Shown here piece by piece: positions 38,362 through 48,068 of a DNA stretch of 61,417 nt. Source of the stretch: Perkinsus olseni (taxonomy: Eukaryota > Perkinsozoa > Perkinsida > Perkinsidae); NCBI GenBank assembly GCA_013115135.1, contig JABANP010000308.1, forward strand, positions 1 to 61,417, given 5' to 3'. Within the stretch, counting starts at the first letter, position 1; the number at the start of each line of letters is the position of its first letter. The translations under genes were made by a program, and so were the position numbers. A model generated the notes under the pieces. The model was given only the letters and a program-made list of their open reading frames with translations. It did not search any database and had not been told where the DNA came from.

Positions 38362-38822
38362 ATGAAGATTGTTCTCCTATTGGCGATCGTCATTAACTTA
38401 ATCGGTGGCATTTTGGATCCCAAGACAGATCTTGTTTGTCCACCAGTTCTCCCGGAATTCATGGGTATCTGCGTGGAGATGTGCTCGCCCGGCGAGCTTT
38501 GCGGTAAGGAGTGGGAGCGGCCCTCAGTAGAGACTCTCTACTAGCTGCTGCTGTGAGTTCCAACTTGTGACTCGTGCTGTGTGGTCCATTTCTCTCCTTC
38601 TCAGCTGAAGATGTACTTTGTTGCCCCAATGCTTGTGGACACGTTTGCGTGCCTGGTGTCACCGCGGGAGAAGCTCTGGCCGCCCTGTTGGCACAGGAGA
38701 CTACGCCAGAACCGAGTCCACAGGTCGAGGTTGAAGTGGAGATTACATCTGAGGCAACACTTGTAGATGCATCTCTGATGGTGAAAGGTGCGCCCTTGAT
38801 GGGCCTTTTATTCTATCATTGA
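38362..38822 (+). CDS. Small secreted WAP (four-disulfide core) domain protein, two exons
   Basis: Exon 1 (38362-38503) encodes the signal peptide MKIVLLLAIVINLIGG and the first half of the domain. A 101-nt GTAAGG...TTCTCAG intron follows, then exon 2 (38605-38822). The joined protein has the WAP cysteine spacing exactly: C-x10-C-x3-C-x5-C-x5-CC-x3-C-x3-C (CPPVLPEF, GICVEMC, GELC, VLCCPNACGHVC). After it come an Ala-rich helix and a Pro/Glu/Val-rich tail. WAP domains are often protease inhibitors or antimicrobial, and a role outside the cell is inferred. A broken paralogue is at 48718-49114. Confidence 0.7.
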
Positions 38823-41057
38823 GTACAATAGAAATGCGGAATGAATTGCGTACATGCAATGCTGTCGGATCATCAACCATGTTTGTTGCGTTGACTGAGT
38901 TTGCGTCGCAGACTTTGCGAGATACCATCAAAATGTAACTTCAATCATATTTGCTATAGTTGAGCAGCACCAGCCATCTCGTGATAGATATAAGTCATGT
39001 ACTGAATCAGTACATGATCAGTATCGGTACTACTGATGTATTCATCATTCGACTCGAATGAATCGAGAGACTTTTTCAACACCCAGCAGTACACGGTTTG
39101 GGGACATGCCGCATGTCACATGCGACAGACGGCTCCTCGTTCAGAGAACTTCGGGGTACTGCGGGCTCCCGGCCGATGCGCACAAACTCTATTTCAGTAG
39201 ATAATCCCACCACTCAGTGGTGACTACTGTGATGGCAGGTGAATGACCTGAGGTGATGGCGATGGCCAGTGAAAGTGAGTGCGCTAGGTATCCTTCGAAG
39301 TTCAGACTAAGTACTGTTCCGTCCTACTACAGGACTCCTACATAATGTTCCTCAATCATAGCCTCGTCAGATGACTCTTGGCCTCGGATACTGACAGAAG
39401 CAAAGAAATCGGATGGCAGGAAGCCGATGGGGCACCTATTCGGCGGCATTGAAGACTCGTTGCAACCCAGAACTACTGCAACCTGCTTAAATGATAAGTT
39501 GCAAGAAGCGCCCAAGAGCCGAGCCTCGCGACCTCACAGACGAGTAGCAAATACACAACCACTCTCGCCTTGACAAGAACTGCAGCTAGGTGATGGTCAT
39601 TCATTCTCAATTCCCTCATTGGGTTGTGGTTCGTTGGGGAGTGCTGCTCTGCGTGCCTACTGGTACTGATACCCTTCTGGTGTATCGTTGAACGCTGACG
39701 CTGGAGTCTCCAGACAAACGGGTGGAATGTAAATGAGTGGGCTTTGTGAAACCCCTACCTGCATTCAATCCCATGGCTAAGTTGTCGCTGCAATATTGCA
39801 AATGCCAGTTAGAGTGACTCTAATAGAGTCGCTCCATTCTTCCTCCGGAGAGCAAGTCCATGTTGCCTCGCGCCCATATTCACAACAAACACATTACACA
39901 CTTACACTTACATTACACATTCACACATTTGCAGTTCAATCGATAGCGGGAGAATTTTAATGCTATTGGTAGTCAAAATCTCGAAGAATGACTTTCATTA
40001 GTATACGAACCAAGGTAGCCGGTGGAAGGAAAAATAGACTTTCTTTCGTTCGGCCTTTCGTTCCTGCTGAAAAATAGGGCAAAATAGGCAAAATGGGCAA
40101 AATAGAAAAATTTTTGCTAGGGAGCGATCCGCAAGCAAGAGGATTGAATTCAGTAGGTTCGATTGGCCCTCTACGCTTCATGGTGAACCCCAGGAGGGAG
40201 TACAGCATCGCATATTGGACGCGAGACTTGCGTCGCAAGTTATGTCGGTCTTGCGGAGCTCTGCTCATAAGGTGCACTGTAAACGCTCCTTCGCTCTCTG
40301 TGGTCACTTCGACTCTGCATTCACTGCAATGCAACATGGGCATTCGCTATTGGGAAACGAATCGTGAGGCAACTGTAGGGCTTGGAGAATTATGAATTGA
40401 GGGTCCTTCTTCAACGTGGCATTATCGGTGCCACTCCTCGCGAGTGGCTCGACGACACCTATTCATCTGTAGTACAGATTTAGTGTTGGATGAGCTGCTG
40501 GATCCGCACTCGTGATTAATTGCTCTAATTAGCAGCGCACAGGCTGTGCGGCACAGCAAACTCATTCCCTATCTTGGTCTGATGAGGCCGAGTTTCATCA
40601 TGAAACTTTCATGGGCCTGAACGCTTCTGAGTTCTTCGGAAGATGAGACGCGTGTCCATCGAAGCGCGATCCTGCAAATTTCTCTATGGAGACTCCTGCG
40701 CGCCTGAGCTCCAACGACGAGATCCAACGACAGGTTAGAACTCCCGAATGTTTTGATTATATTTTTATCAGAACTAGGGCACATATGCATGGCTAACATC
40801 AGTCACATCTCGTTCTCTTCATTATTCGCCTCTTTCTTGCGATTTCCTCAGTTTTTTCGCCAATTTTACCCAAAATTCGAGTCCCGGACACTGTCCGGCG
40901 GGCAGTAGACCTCTTTCAGATTTACAACGAAAAAGCTACTGGGTATCGAGGTAACGATTTGTCTGGAGCAATGAAATGGGACGAAGCCCCTTGATGATGA
41001 ACTCAGTTAGGAGTACCACTCGACCTTGAGTCGATCTCCTTGTATCAACCTTTACCC
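38823..41057. other. Intergenic, shared modules with 34 kb and 49 kb
   Basis: The block 38940-39350 is paralogous to about 49480-49700 (CGGCCGATG, GATGGCAGGTGAAT, GGTGATGGCGA) and in part to 34020-34085. Unlike those copies it carries palindromes at 38995-39017, 39045-39061, 39110-39124 and 39208-39222. A GCAAAATAG-type microsatellite lies near 40075-40110. No frame is convincing. Confidence 0.45.
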
Positions 41058-41988
41058 CTACGCAGTTATTTTGCCGCAAGCCAGATAGTCGTACTTGCCA
41101 CCGTACTTACCATCGTACTTACCATCGTACTTTCCATCGTACTTGCCATCGTACTTGCTATCGTACTCGCCATCGTACTTGCCGTCGCTCTTATAATGCA
41201 GCACGACTGGACGATGGACGACAGAGATAGGACCCTCCACCATCACGTATTTGTGATAGAAGTGACCGTGTGCAACACCGTGAGCATCAGCTTTGATGTA
41301 ACCAAGGTCACCAACAGCCTTGTTCTTAGAATAGCCGTATTTAGGGCCGTTGTAAAAGGGGTCATAGACGCCACCAGTGGATTTGCAACCGTGAGGGTGG
41401 AATGAAGACTTCTCATGGACGTACATGCCATAAACACCGTGTGGTTTCAAGTTGTGAATCTCGTAGGTGACTTTCGTCTTATCGTAATATTCCTCCTCGA
41501 AATAGACGTGTCCGTAGTCGCCCTTCTTCTTGCCGTAACCCTCAAGCTTTGCGTGAGCCTTGTGAGGGAATCTTGCCTTTTTGTAGGGGTCAACTGAGAG
41601 AAATTACAGGTCTAGTTCGCGGGAGATCATGGAACGCTACTTACACGGCTGAATGTCATCACAACGTACTGGATAATCCGTTGGACACTTCGATCCGCTG
41701 ACGCCTACCGAGCACGCCGTCGCATTAGAGGAGTGAGGAGTTTTGACGAAGTGCCTAAAACAAAGGACCTGGGCCTCGAAAACAATCCTCGAGAAAGTTT
41801 TCTTACAAGTCTTGGCACACGGCGGGGTGCTTCGGGTTAGGGGGGAACTTGCAGTAGGAGCCTTTTTTAGAGCATCCAGGGATGAGCTTGCAGAGGTCGT
41901 TACAAGCGTTACCCTTTTTCCCACGATGGGCTGAACGCAGCTGGGCTGCGGCCAACGGGAGCAACAGAATCAGTCTCATTACAAACAT
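41058..41988 (-). CDS. Secreted Cu/Zn-superoxide-dismutase-like protein with KYDG repeats (three exons)
   Basis: Exons by eye are 41988 (or 41979)-41807, 41754-41645 and 41593-41058. Introns of 52 and 51 nt sit at the same positions and phases as in the 12295 paralogue. The signal peptide MRLILLLPLAAAQ is followed by the same Cys-rich segment, then the SOD-like domain: MYVHEKSSFHPHGCKSTGG, VYDPFYNGP, KAVGDLGYIKAD, PVVLHYKSDG and YDYLACG. The disulfide Cys and VGD Asp are kept. Two of six metal-ligand His are left (VHE, VVLH); the others are Tyr or Ala. About seven KYDG-type tetrapeptides replace the loop before LACG. I infer the fold without normal Cu/Zn catalysis. Confidence 0.72.
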
Positions 41989-42119
41989 TAGGAGTAGAGG
42001 ATAAAACACTGAAGAGAAAAGGAGTACCAAGAAGAAGACAGACAGACTCTTGCCAAGGACTGGCAGCTGGCCCAGCTATTAACTGGCAGTTGAGCATGGC
42101 CCCGGCCAACCTCATAATC

Positions 42120-42725
42120 TGGGGCTTTTCAAAGAGGACGAATGATCACATGCACGCATACACTTCCTTGCTAGGAACTCCGACACGGCACAGCTAGCGG
42201 AAGGTAGCTAGATAGCACGCGCTGTATCCTTCCGAAACCTGCCGGTATGGCGTGAACCGGGGGCTTCCCTTTCTTCGGAAGATCTGGTGATTGCTTCACT
42301 GGATACCCGGGATTGTCACCGACGTCCGTGGGATTGAAATTACATCGATATGGGAGTATTGGATTCTGCTCAGGAAGCTTCGGTGGCGCAGTACCAGGCC
42401 CGTCCAAGGAATCACGTCACGGTGACGTCGACACCATCCTTGCCTTCGCTGTGATCGTTCCAACAACTGATTCTCTCGCCTCACATCAAGCCGAAGGTCT
42501 GCGGCCTTTGGTCCGTGCTGGAGCGATATGAAAGGGCGCAGAATGTGTGCCACTGTTCGACCCCAACATTATGGGGTCATAATACTGGCATCAATTACTC
42601 TCCCCCACGCACGCGTTGTCTCTTCTAGGATTCTCGCCCCCCTTTCTCAGTGCTTTTCGACACTGTATGAGGTAATTTGAGCCAAATCAGCTCGTACAAT
42701 GTTGACTCTTGTGGAGGCCAAACAC
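42120..42725 (-). repeat. Inverted paralogue of the old element's insertion site (empty site)
   Basis: Read on the minus strand, this segment matches 14405-14965 and then continues straight into 32953-33000, with no LTR element between. GCTGTGCCGTGT next to CGGAGTTCC corresponds to GCTGTTCCATGT-GCGG and, beyond the element, GCGG-AGGTCC. The alignment is diverged but collinear, with indels. It independently supports the outer boundaries of the 14966-32952 element. Confidence 0.55.
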
Positions 42726-42753
42726 TGGTAGGAGGAAGGCAGATGCATGGCCG

Positions 42754-42806
42754 GTCTAGCTTAGTTTTAGTTGGTAGTGCCAGCTAGAACTAAGCTAGAC
42801 CGCCTG
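42754..42806. repeat. Long imperfect hairpin
   Basis: GGTCTAGCTTAGTTTTAGTTGG is followed, after a five-base loop, by its inverse CCAGCTAGAACTAAGCTAGACC. The 22-bp arms have two mismatches. Nothing nearby suggests a terminator or miRNA gene. It may be an older member of the palindrome class. Confidence 0.6.
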
Positions 42807-43186
42807 GCACGCATGCGCAGATTCGGGCAATGCGCGACCGCCCTGAACGACACCTTCATTCACGTAATCGTGTGTAGTATTGTCCCAAGAGTTACAGATC
42901 TTAGCTCGGATTCACGACATCAGGCTCTGAGACGGCCAGGTCGAGCATCACAGAAGGTAGAGAAACAATAGTAGAGGTGGGGAAGCACAACACACGTGCA
43001 CGGTGTCCCACCATTGAGCGTCGGTTTATCGTCCTAGCCTAGCACTGCTAGTTTTACCAATATAGCTGAATCCTGAACGACTTGTCGCTGTATCGGTCGA
43101 CACTGTCTTGAACGACGCTGTATCTCTAGAAGCTGCTCGAATTTTGACTGCACAACTCATTACTGTACGATTTTGAGCTGTATGAG

Positions 43187-44227
43187 ATGGCATCTCTCAA
43201 TCGAATGACTATCGACAACAACTCCGATATTTCGTCCAACATCAATCTCCCTCCGACCCAGGAGACCGGTGGCGGCTTCGTGACTGTTATGGAAGCAGTT
43301 CTGAATGTCTGCGCTGGCTCAGCCATGGGAGTCAGGAAGGCCAATGAGGTGAAGACGCTGCTGGACAGACTGCATGCGATGTATACGGGCGCGCAAGAGG
43401 ATCTGTGTGAGGGTCAGAGAAAGTTAATCAAGGTTATGGAGGAGCATGGTAGGCTCAGAGAGGAGATTTCGAGGATAAACAGGTCCGGCATGGCCACGGG
43501 TCTGGGGGTGCAGCGTACGGAAACACTGGGAACTGGTGGGATGCCCAGCAGGCCCGACAGGGACGGAACTCTGATCTGGGTGACCGGTGGAGACATCAGA
43601 GAAGACAGGAGCACGGAGCATCGCCTCCGTATAGTCGGAAGAATTGGCTGTAAAGCTGAAGTAGTGGTGCTAGACAGCTTTTTCGCGAAAGATGGCAGGC
43701 TAGGGATCAGAGTAGCTGAAGGTGATGTAGGCGGTGCCGTACGTGCGGCCGTAGATCTTGGGTATGAAGGGAAGAGCCCTGGATCCTTTGAGCCTGAGTT
43801 ATTCATAAGGGAAGTCGGCTCGATCAGTGAGCAGACTTTGAAGGATGCAATAGGTGAAGAATGCACAGCAGTTCACAAAAGGGGCCTCAACGCCTTTGTG
43901 AGGGTGAAGAAGTGTGGAGTTGAGCGGCTGCTAAGGGAGGGCATTAAGGTGGAATGGAGACTTATCAGACCCGAGCTGAAACACAGGAGGAAGATGTGCT
44001 ATCGGTGCTGTGAACTAGGTAAAAATGCCCATCTCGCCAGCGACTGCTCAAAAACTCCTGTCTGCTATAAGTGCGGTGCAGAGGGGCACCAGGGACGAGA
44101 GTGCGAAGGGGGGCCACAAAAGTGTGCGAACTGCGGAGGCTCTCATAGAGCGGTCGATCACAAGCTTTGCCCAGCAGCGTGCAGGCTGCTTGAGCGAGAA
44201 TTAGGGGGTATAGCGAAACGGTATTAG
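43187..44227 (+). CDS. ORF1: nucleic-acid-binding Gag-like protein
   Basis: The 346-residue protein coats the element RNA. A coiled-coil-like helix (about residues 60-100, KLIKVMEEHGRLREEI) precedes an RRM-like region. Three CCHC-type zinc knuckles follow near the C-terminus (CYRCCELGKNAHLASDC, CYKCGAEGHQGREC, CANCGGSHRAVDHKLC). The ATG at 43187 lies within the target duplication, so the first six codons come from the target. The first element-borne Met is at 43205 (MTIDNNSD), which may be the native start. Confidence 0.8.
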   Translation: MASLNRMTIDNNSDISSNINLPPTQETGGGFVTVMEAVLNVCAGSAMGVRKANEVKTLLDRLHAMYTGAQEDLCEGQRKLIKVMEEHGRLREEISRINRSGMATGLGVQRTETLGTGGMPSRPDRDGTLIWVTGGDIREDRSTEHRLRIVGRIGCKAEVVVLDSFFAKDGRLGIRVAEGDVGGAVRAAVDLGYEGKSPGSFEPELFIREVGSISEQTLKDAIGEECTAVHKRGLNAFVRVKKCGVERLLREGIKVEWRLIRPELKHRRKMCYRCCELGKNAHLASDCSKTPVCYKCGAEGHQGRECEGGPQKCANCGGSHRAVDHKLCPAACRLLERELGGIAKRY

Positions 44228-44247
44228 CGGAGGGCGATGAGACCTCC

Positions 44248-47058
44248 ATGCATGGTACCATTCGCGTTGTACAATTAAATATGGGTAGGAGCAGTGTAGT
44301 CTTTAGAGCAGCTGTAGAACATTCGGAAGCGGACGTCATAGCAATTCAAGAACCGCCTCGCAGAGTAGTTTGTATGCGGATTCTGAGTGATAGCAGTCAA
44401 TGGAGCTATGTGAGCGTATCGGAGCGGAGCCGAGTTGCTTTCCTTATAAAGCCTACAGTCAACTACAGAATTCTCAGTCAGTGCAGTGACATGCGGGACT
44501 GGGTGGCGGTAGATATCCGCTGCTTAGGTGATGTGGAAAGAAACCTCCGTATCATATCAGGATACTGCCCTTCTGATGGTACGACCACAATGGAGGAGTG
44601 CCTCTTGGGAGTTGATGCCCTGGTCAGCCATCGGCGGACAGTCCTTTGTTGTGACAGTAACGCGTGGAGTGGGGCGTGGGGGCCCCCCCGCGATGGGGGG
44701 TCGTATCAACGAAGGAGGGGAGTCGTTCTGGAGGACTGGGCAGAGAAGAATGGCCTACACGTGATTAATGACTGCGAGTCCCCCCCTACCTTCCGCAGCC
44801 ACCGCACTTGTAGTGATGGTTCTATCATCACCTCCCACATTGATGTTACGATGTGCTCTGTGGATCTCGTGGAACGGGTTGCGGACTGGCAGGTGGACTG
44901 GGATGATCCTTCTTCTGCTGTATCCGATCATGCGGCTGTTAAGGTAGCCATAAGCCTGCGGCTCATTGCTCGTCAGGAACCACCATGGAGAGGTAAGGGT
45001 AGGCTGAATGAGGATCGGTTTGCTGAAAGGATATGCAGCGTTCTCCCACAGTGGCATCCCTCCTGGAAGGACGAATGGGCGGCGACTGTGCGAGGCACAG
45101 CTTCAATCTGTGAAGCTATAGCTCAATGCGTGGAGGATTGCCGAGGCAGGTCGCGTAAGCTCAAGGCTCCGAGGCCGGTATGGTGGACGCCGGAGATTGG
45201 CGATTTGGAACGCAAGGTATCCTGGTTGCGAAAGCGGGTGCAGAGGACAAACAACTCCACGGAAACAAGGGCGGAACTCCGAGAGGCATCACGGGCTCTG
45301 CGACGGGCTAAGAGGGCCAGGGCTAAGGAGCATGCACGTAGGGAGCTCGCGTCTCTGGAGAGTCCCACTGCAGCGTTTGAATATCATCGGAAGTGGCGTG
45401 CCGCTCGTCGACCGGCAATACATCCTTACCTCTCGGCTGAGGAGCTCGCGAAAGGCCTGTTTCCCATGGAGGAACCTGACTCTTCGGAGCAGGCAGACAT
45501 GAGGAAGGGAATGGCCGACGTGATAAGAGGGCTAAAGCAGCTCCCACCTGAGGTTGAGCCCGTCTCCAGGGCAGAGCTCCTGGCTAGTGCGAAAGAGGTG
45601 AGGGCATCATCATGTCCGGGAATAGACTCGGTTCCGGTTCGCGCAATGCAGCTCACGATAGAGAGGGAGCCTCAGGTGTTCTGCGAGATGTTCACCGCAT
45701 TCCTTCAACATCGGCAGCTGCCCAGTGATCTTAAGAGTGGCTACGTTATAACGCTGCCAAAAGGGCATGATAGACCGGCATGGGAGGTGAAGTCATGGAG
45801 GCCGATAACTGTACTGACTGCACTCACTCGCGTCTTTGAGCGACTCGTATATCGGCGAGTTGAACGGCTGATAGAGTTTCCAGACTCCTTTCATGCCTAC
45901 CTTCCGGGCAAAGGATGCGATACTGCGGTCGCAAACCTTGAGAGCGAAATAAGGAAGATCTGGCAGAATGGCTACAGTGCAGGGTGCATCTTCCTCGACA
46001 TTGAAGGGGCGTTCGACAAGTGCAGTCCTTGGGCGACCCTCAAGGAGATGAAAGCCCGCGGGCTCCAGGGTGACTACCTTGTTCTACTCTCTGATTATCT
46101 GAGTGGCCGACGAGTCTCTTTTCACCATGCAGGAGATGTCTCCACGATGGAGCTCACGCGGGGGACGGCGCAAGGAGGAGTATTGTCCCCCTGGATATTC
46201 AACTGTTTTATGCTGTCCCTGAGCGACGTCCTATCGCCCTGGGCCTACGTGACGTATGCTGATGATGCCGTTGTGATCTTCCAGTATAAAACTGAGGAAG
46301 AGGTACGGGACGCCGCTCGAGCAATCCATGCTGCACTCGAAAAATGGTGTGGGTTAGTGAAAGTAAAGCTCTCCTGGCCGAAGACACAGTTGATGTGCTT
46401 CCCAAAATGCCAGGCGCACGGAGGTATCGGGTGCCACATCAACATGGGTGATCACGTGATTGTGGAGTCGCCAGTACGATGGATTGGAGTGGCACTGGAT
46501 CGGAAATTTAGGTGGGGTGCTCATGCGGCAAACATTCTCACTCGGCTTGAGGGGATATATCACTCTGTAAAAGCGCATGTCCGAAGCTCATGGGGATTGG
46601 GCCCCGACGTCGCGCTGGTGCTTTTTGAAGCAGTGGCTCGTGGCTGCCTGCTGCACGCGGTTGGCTGCTGGGGACATGCGGCCCTCCGCGCCAGGATTGC
46701 CACGCAGCTGAGGGCGCTACAGGCTCGGTTCTACCGGAGGGCTCGGAGATTGAGCGCGCGTACCCCTACCGCCTTTGTGTCACATACAGGACCGGACGGG
46801 ATACCCTGGGATCTCCTATGCGTATCCCAATGTATAAAACGTCGGCTGTCCGTGACAGGCTTTCCCGCGGTACCCTCCTTGCATGAAGAGCTCCAACGCA
46901 TAGCTATGGAGCTCCGGTCGATTCCCCAGTCTCGGCGGCGAGAGAGCTTAGGCCTCTCACCATCAGAAGCGGCGGAAAGAGCCCTTGCAGAAAGTGGGTA
47001 TTCTATACTGACGGGGCAGCATCGCGGAATCAAACTGCTGGATGCGCGGCGGTATTGA
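44248..47058 (+). CDS. ORF2: APE endonuclease and reverse transcriptase
   Basis: The 936-residue frame nicks target DNA and primes reverse transcription there. The N-terminal APE-type nuclease shows VVQLNMGRSS, VIAIQEPPRR, CCDSNAWSGAWG and SDHAAV near residue 230. RT follows, with CIFLDIEGAFDKC (first Asp), GTAQGGVLSPWIFN and YVTYADDAVVIF (YADD box, about residue 672). It ends soon after the thumb region. The RNase H domain continues in another frame. Confidence 0.88.
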   Translation: MHGTIRVVQLNMGRSSVVFRAAVEHSEADVIAIQEPPRRVVCMRILSDSSQWSYVSVSERSRVAFLIKPTVNYRILSQCSDMRDWVAVDIRCLGDVERNLRIISGYCPSDGTTTMEECLLGVDALVSHRRTVLCCDSNAWSGAWGPPRDGGSYQRRRGVVLEDWAEKNGLHVINDCESPPTFRSHRTCSDGSIITSHIDVTMCSVDLVERVADWQVDWDDPSSAVSDHAAVKVAISLRLIARQEPPWRGKGRLNEDRFAERICSVLPQWHPSWKDEWAATVRGTASICEAIAQCVEDCRGRSRKLKAPRPVWWTPEIGDLERKVSWLRKRVQRTNNSTETRAELREASRALRRAKRARAKEHARRELASLESPTAAFEYHRKWRAARRPAIHPYLSAEELAKGLFPMEEPDSSEQADMRKGMADVIRGLKQLPPEVEPVSRAELLASAKEVRASSCPGIDSVPVRAMQLTIEREPQVFCEMFTAFLQHRQLPSDLKSGYVITLPKGHDRPAWEVKSWRPITVLTALTRVFERLVYRRVERLIEFPDSFHAYLPGKGCDTAVANLESEIRKIWQNGYSAGCIFLDIEGAFDKCSPWATLKEMKARGLQGDYLVLLSDYLSGRRVSFHHAGDVSTMELTRGTAQGGVLSPWIFNCFMLSLSDVLSPWAYVTYADDAVVIFQYKTEEEVRDAARAIHAALEKWCGLVKVKLSWPKTQLMCFPKCQAHGGIGCHINMGDHVIVESPVRWIGVALDRKFRWGAHAANILTRLEGIYHSVKAHVRSSWGLGPDVALVLFEAVARGCLLHAVGCWGHAALRARIATQLRALQARFYRRARRLSARTPTAFVSHTGPDGIPWDLLCVSQCIKRRLSVTGFPAVPSLHEELQRIAMELRSIPQSRRRESLGLSPSEAAERALAESGYSILTGQHRGIKLLDARRY

Positions 47059-47897
47059 AGACGCAGCACGGTGAGTGGAATATGTGGGGCTGGAAATTGC
47101 CTGCACATGCAACTCCACTACAGGCTGAGCTCTTGGGAGTCCTCCGTGCAGTAGAGGCCGGCGGGGAGATGCGACTCGGGGAGATATGTGTCGGCACGGA
47201 CTGCCAACGGGCAATTGACCTTCTAGCTGGGCTTGCCAAGCGGAGGCTCTGTCGTGGAATTGTAGTGCAGTACATCCGGCAGCGCGCACTGGACCTGCGA
47301 GTGAATGTGGAGTTGCGGTACGTTAGGTCAAAGTCCTGCGAAGGGAACCGCCGAGCGGACCAGTTAGCGAAACTGCTCTCGCTACACGGGGATGATCCGC
47401 CGTTCATCGTACCCATAGATCGCGAGGTGGTCTCAGAGAGGGTGAGGAAATGCGTTGAGCAGCAGTCGGACACACTATATGAAAGCGAGGTCAGGAAACT
47501 AGGAAGATCTATCAGGGAGTTTGTGCCCTCCGCATCAGCTCTGAAGATGCTTAGGGGGCTGGAAGGCTGCCGAAATCTCTGGGGACTTATTTCAGGACAG
47601 AGCCGGCTGCGATACTGCCGAAGCCGAATTGATGGGGGCAGTGATGAATGTCCGAACTGTGACGCTCAGGTCACGGAGGATGTGAGACATTTTCTGTACG
47701 AGTGCGAGCGATGGAAGAGCCAACGGGAGGCATTAGTTCGAGAAGTGAACCTGCGAGGGCTAACATGGCCTCCCCAAGGGGAGACTGTCATCAGGAGCCG
47801 GGATCTGGCGATGGTACTCGAAAGGTTTCTGCGAATGACTGGAAGGGTCTTCAGAGACGAATGCCGTCTGCCCAACGGCGAGGATGAGTCATCTTGA
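46975..47897 (+). CDS. RNase H and C-terminal zinc knuckle of ORF2, in a shifted frame
   Basis: RNase H opens with WVFYTDGAAS near 46993, in the -1 frame relative to the RT. It goes on through TPLQAELLGVLRAVEAGG (Glu), ICVGTDCQRAIDLLAG (Asp) and EGNRRADQLAKLL (Asp), then a CCHC motif CPNCDAQVTEDVRHFLYEC. The RT frame overlaps this one to its stop at 47056-47058. One indel near GAAAGTGGG, or programmed -1 frameshifting, would join them. All catalytic residues are present, so the domain is probably under constraint or recently broken. Confidence 0.75.
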
Positions 47898-48068
47898 ATG
47901 ACCGTATGGGAGAAATACGGGACGAAATGGAATTCAGCGGAGCGGAGACTAACGAGCCGCAGAAGGGCGGCTACAAAGGGACTCATGTTGGCGGCAAATG
48001 GCCAGAGAATGGCCGTGCCGCGTCCAAGATTGAGAAGAAGAAGAAGAAGAAGAAGAAGAGATGGCATC

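Larger units (their letters stand above)
43184..48068 (+). mobile_element. Non-LTR retrotransposon (I/R1-like), flanked by 11-bp target duplications
   Basis: Two main ORFs run from 43187 to 47058, an RNase H frame overlaps to 47897, and the 3' end is a (GAA)n tail. GAGATGGCATC flanks the element at 43184-43194 and 48058-48068. Removing the element and one duplicate gives a perfect palindrome with 20-bp arms (GAGCTGTATGAGATGGCATC) around a single A, so the insertion sits at a palindrome centre. APE, RT, RNase H and a C-terminal zinc knuckle together suggest the I/R1 group. Clade placement needs a tree. Confidence 0.85.

Noticed and set aside
40093..40395. Overlapping ORFs on both strands near 40.1-40.4 kb
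   Set aside because: They span an AAAATAGG-type microsatellite and show no family features. Neither strand is favoured.
46731..47473. Minus-strand ORFs opposite ORF2/RNase H (46731-47108, 47030-47473)
   Set aside because: They are shadows of the retrotransposon frame and have no motif.
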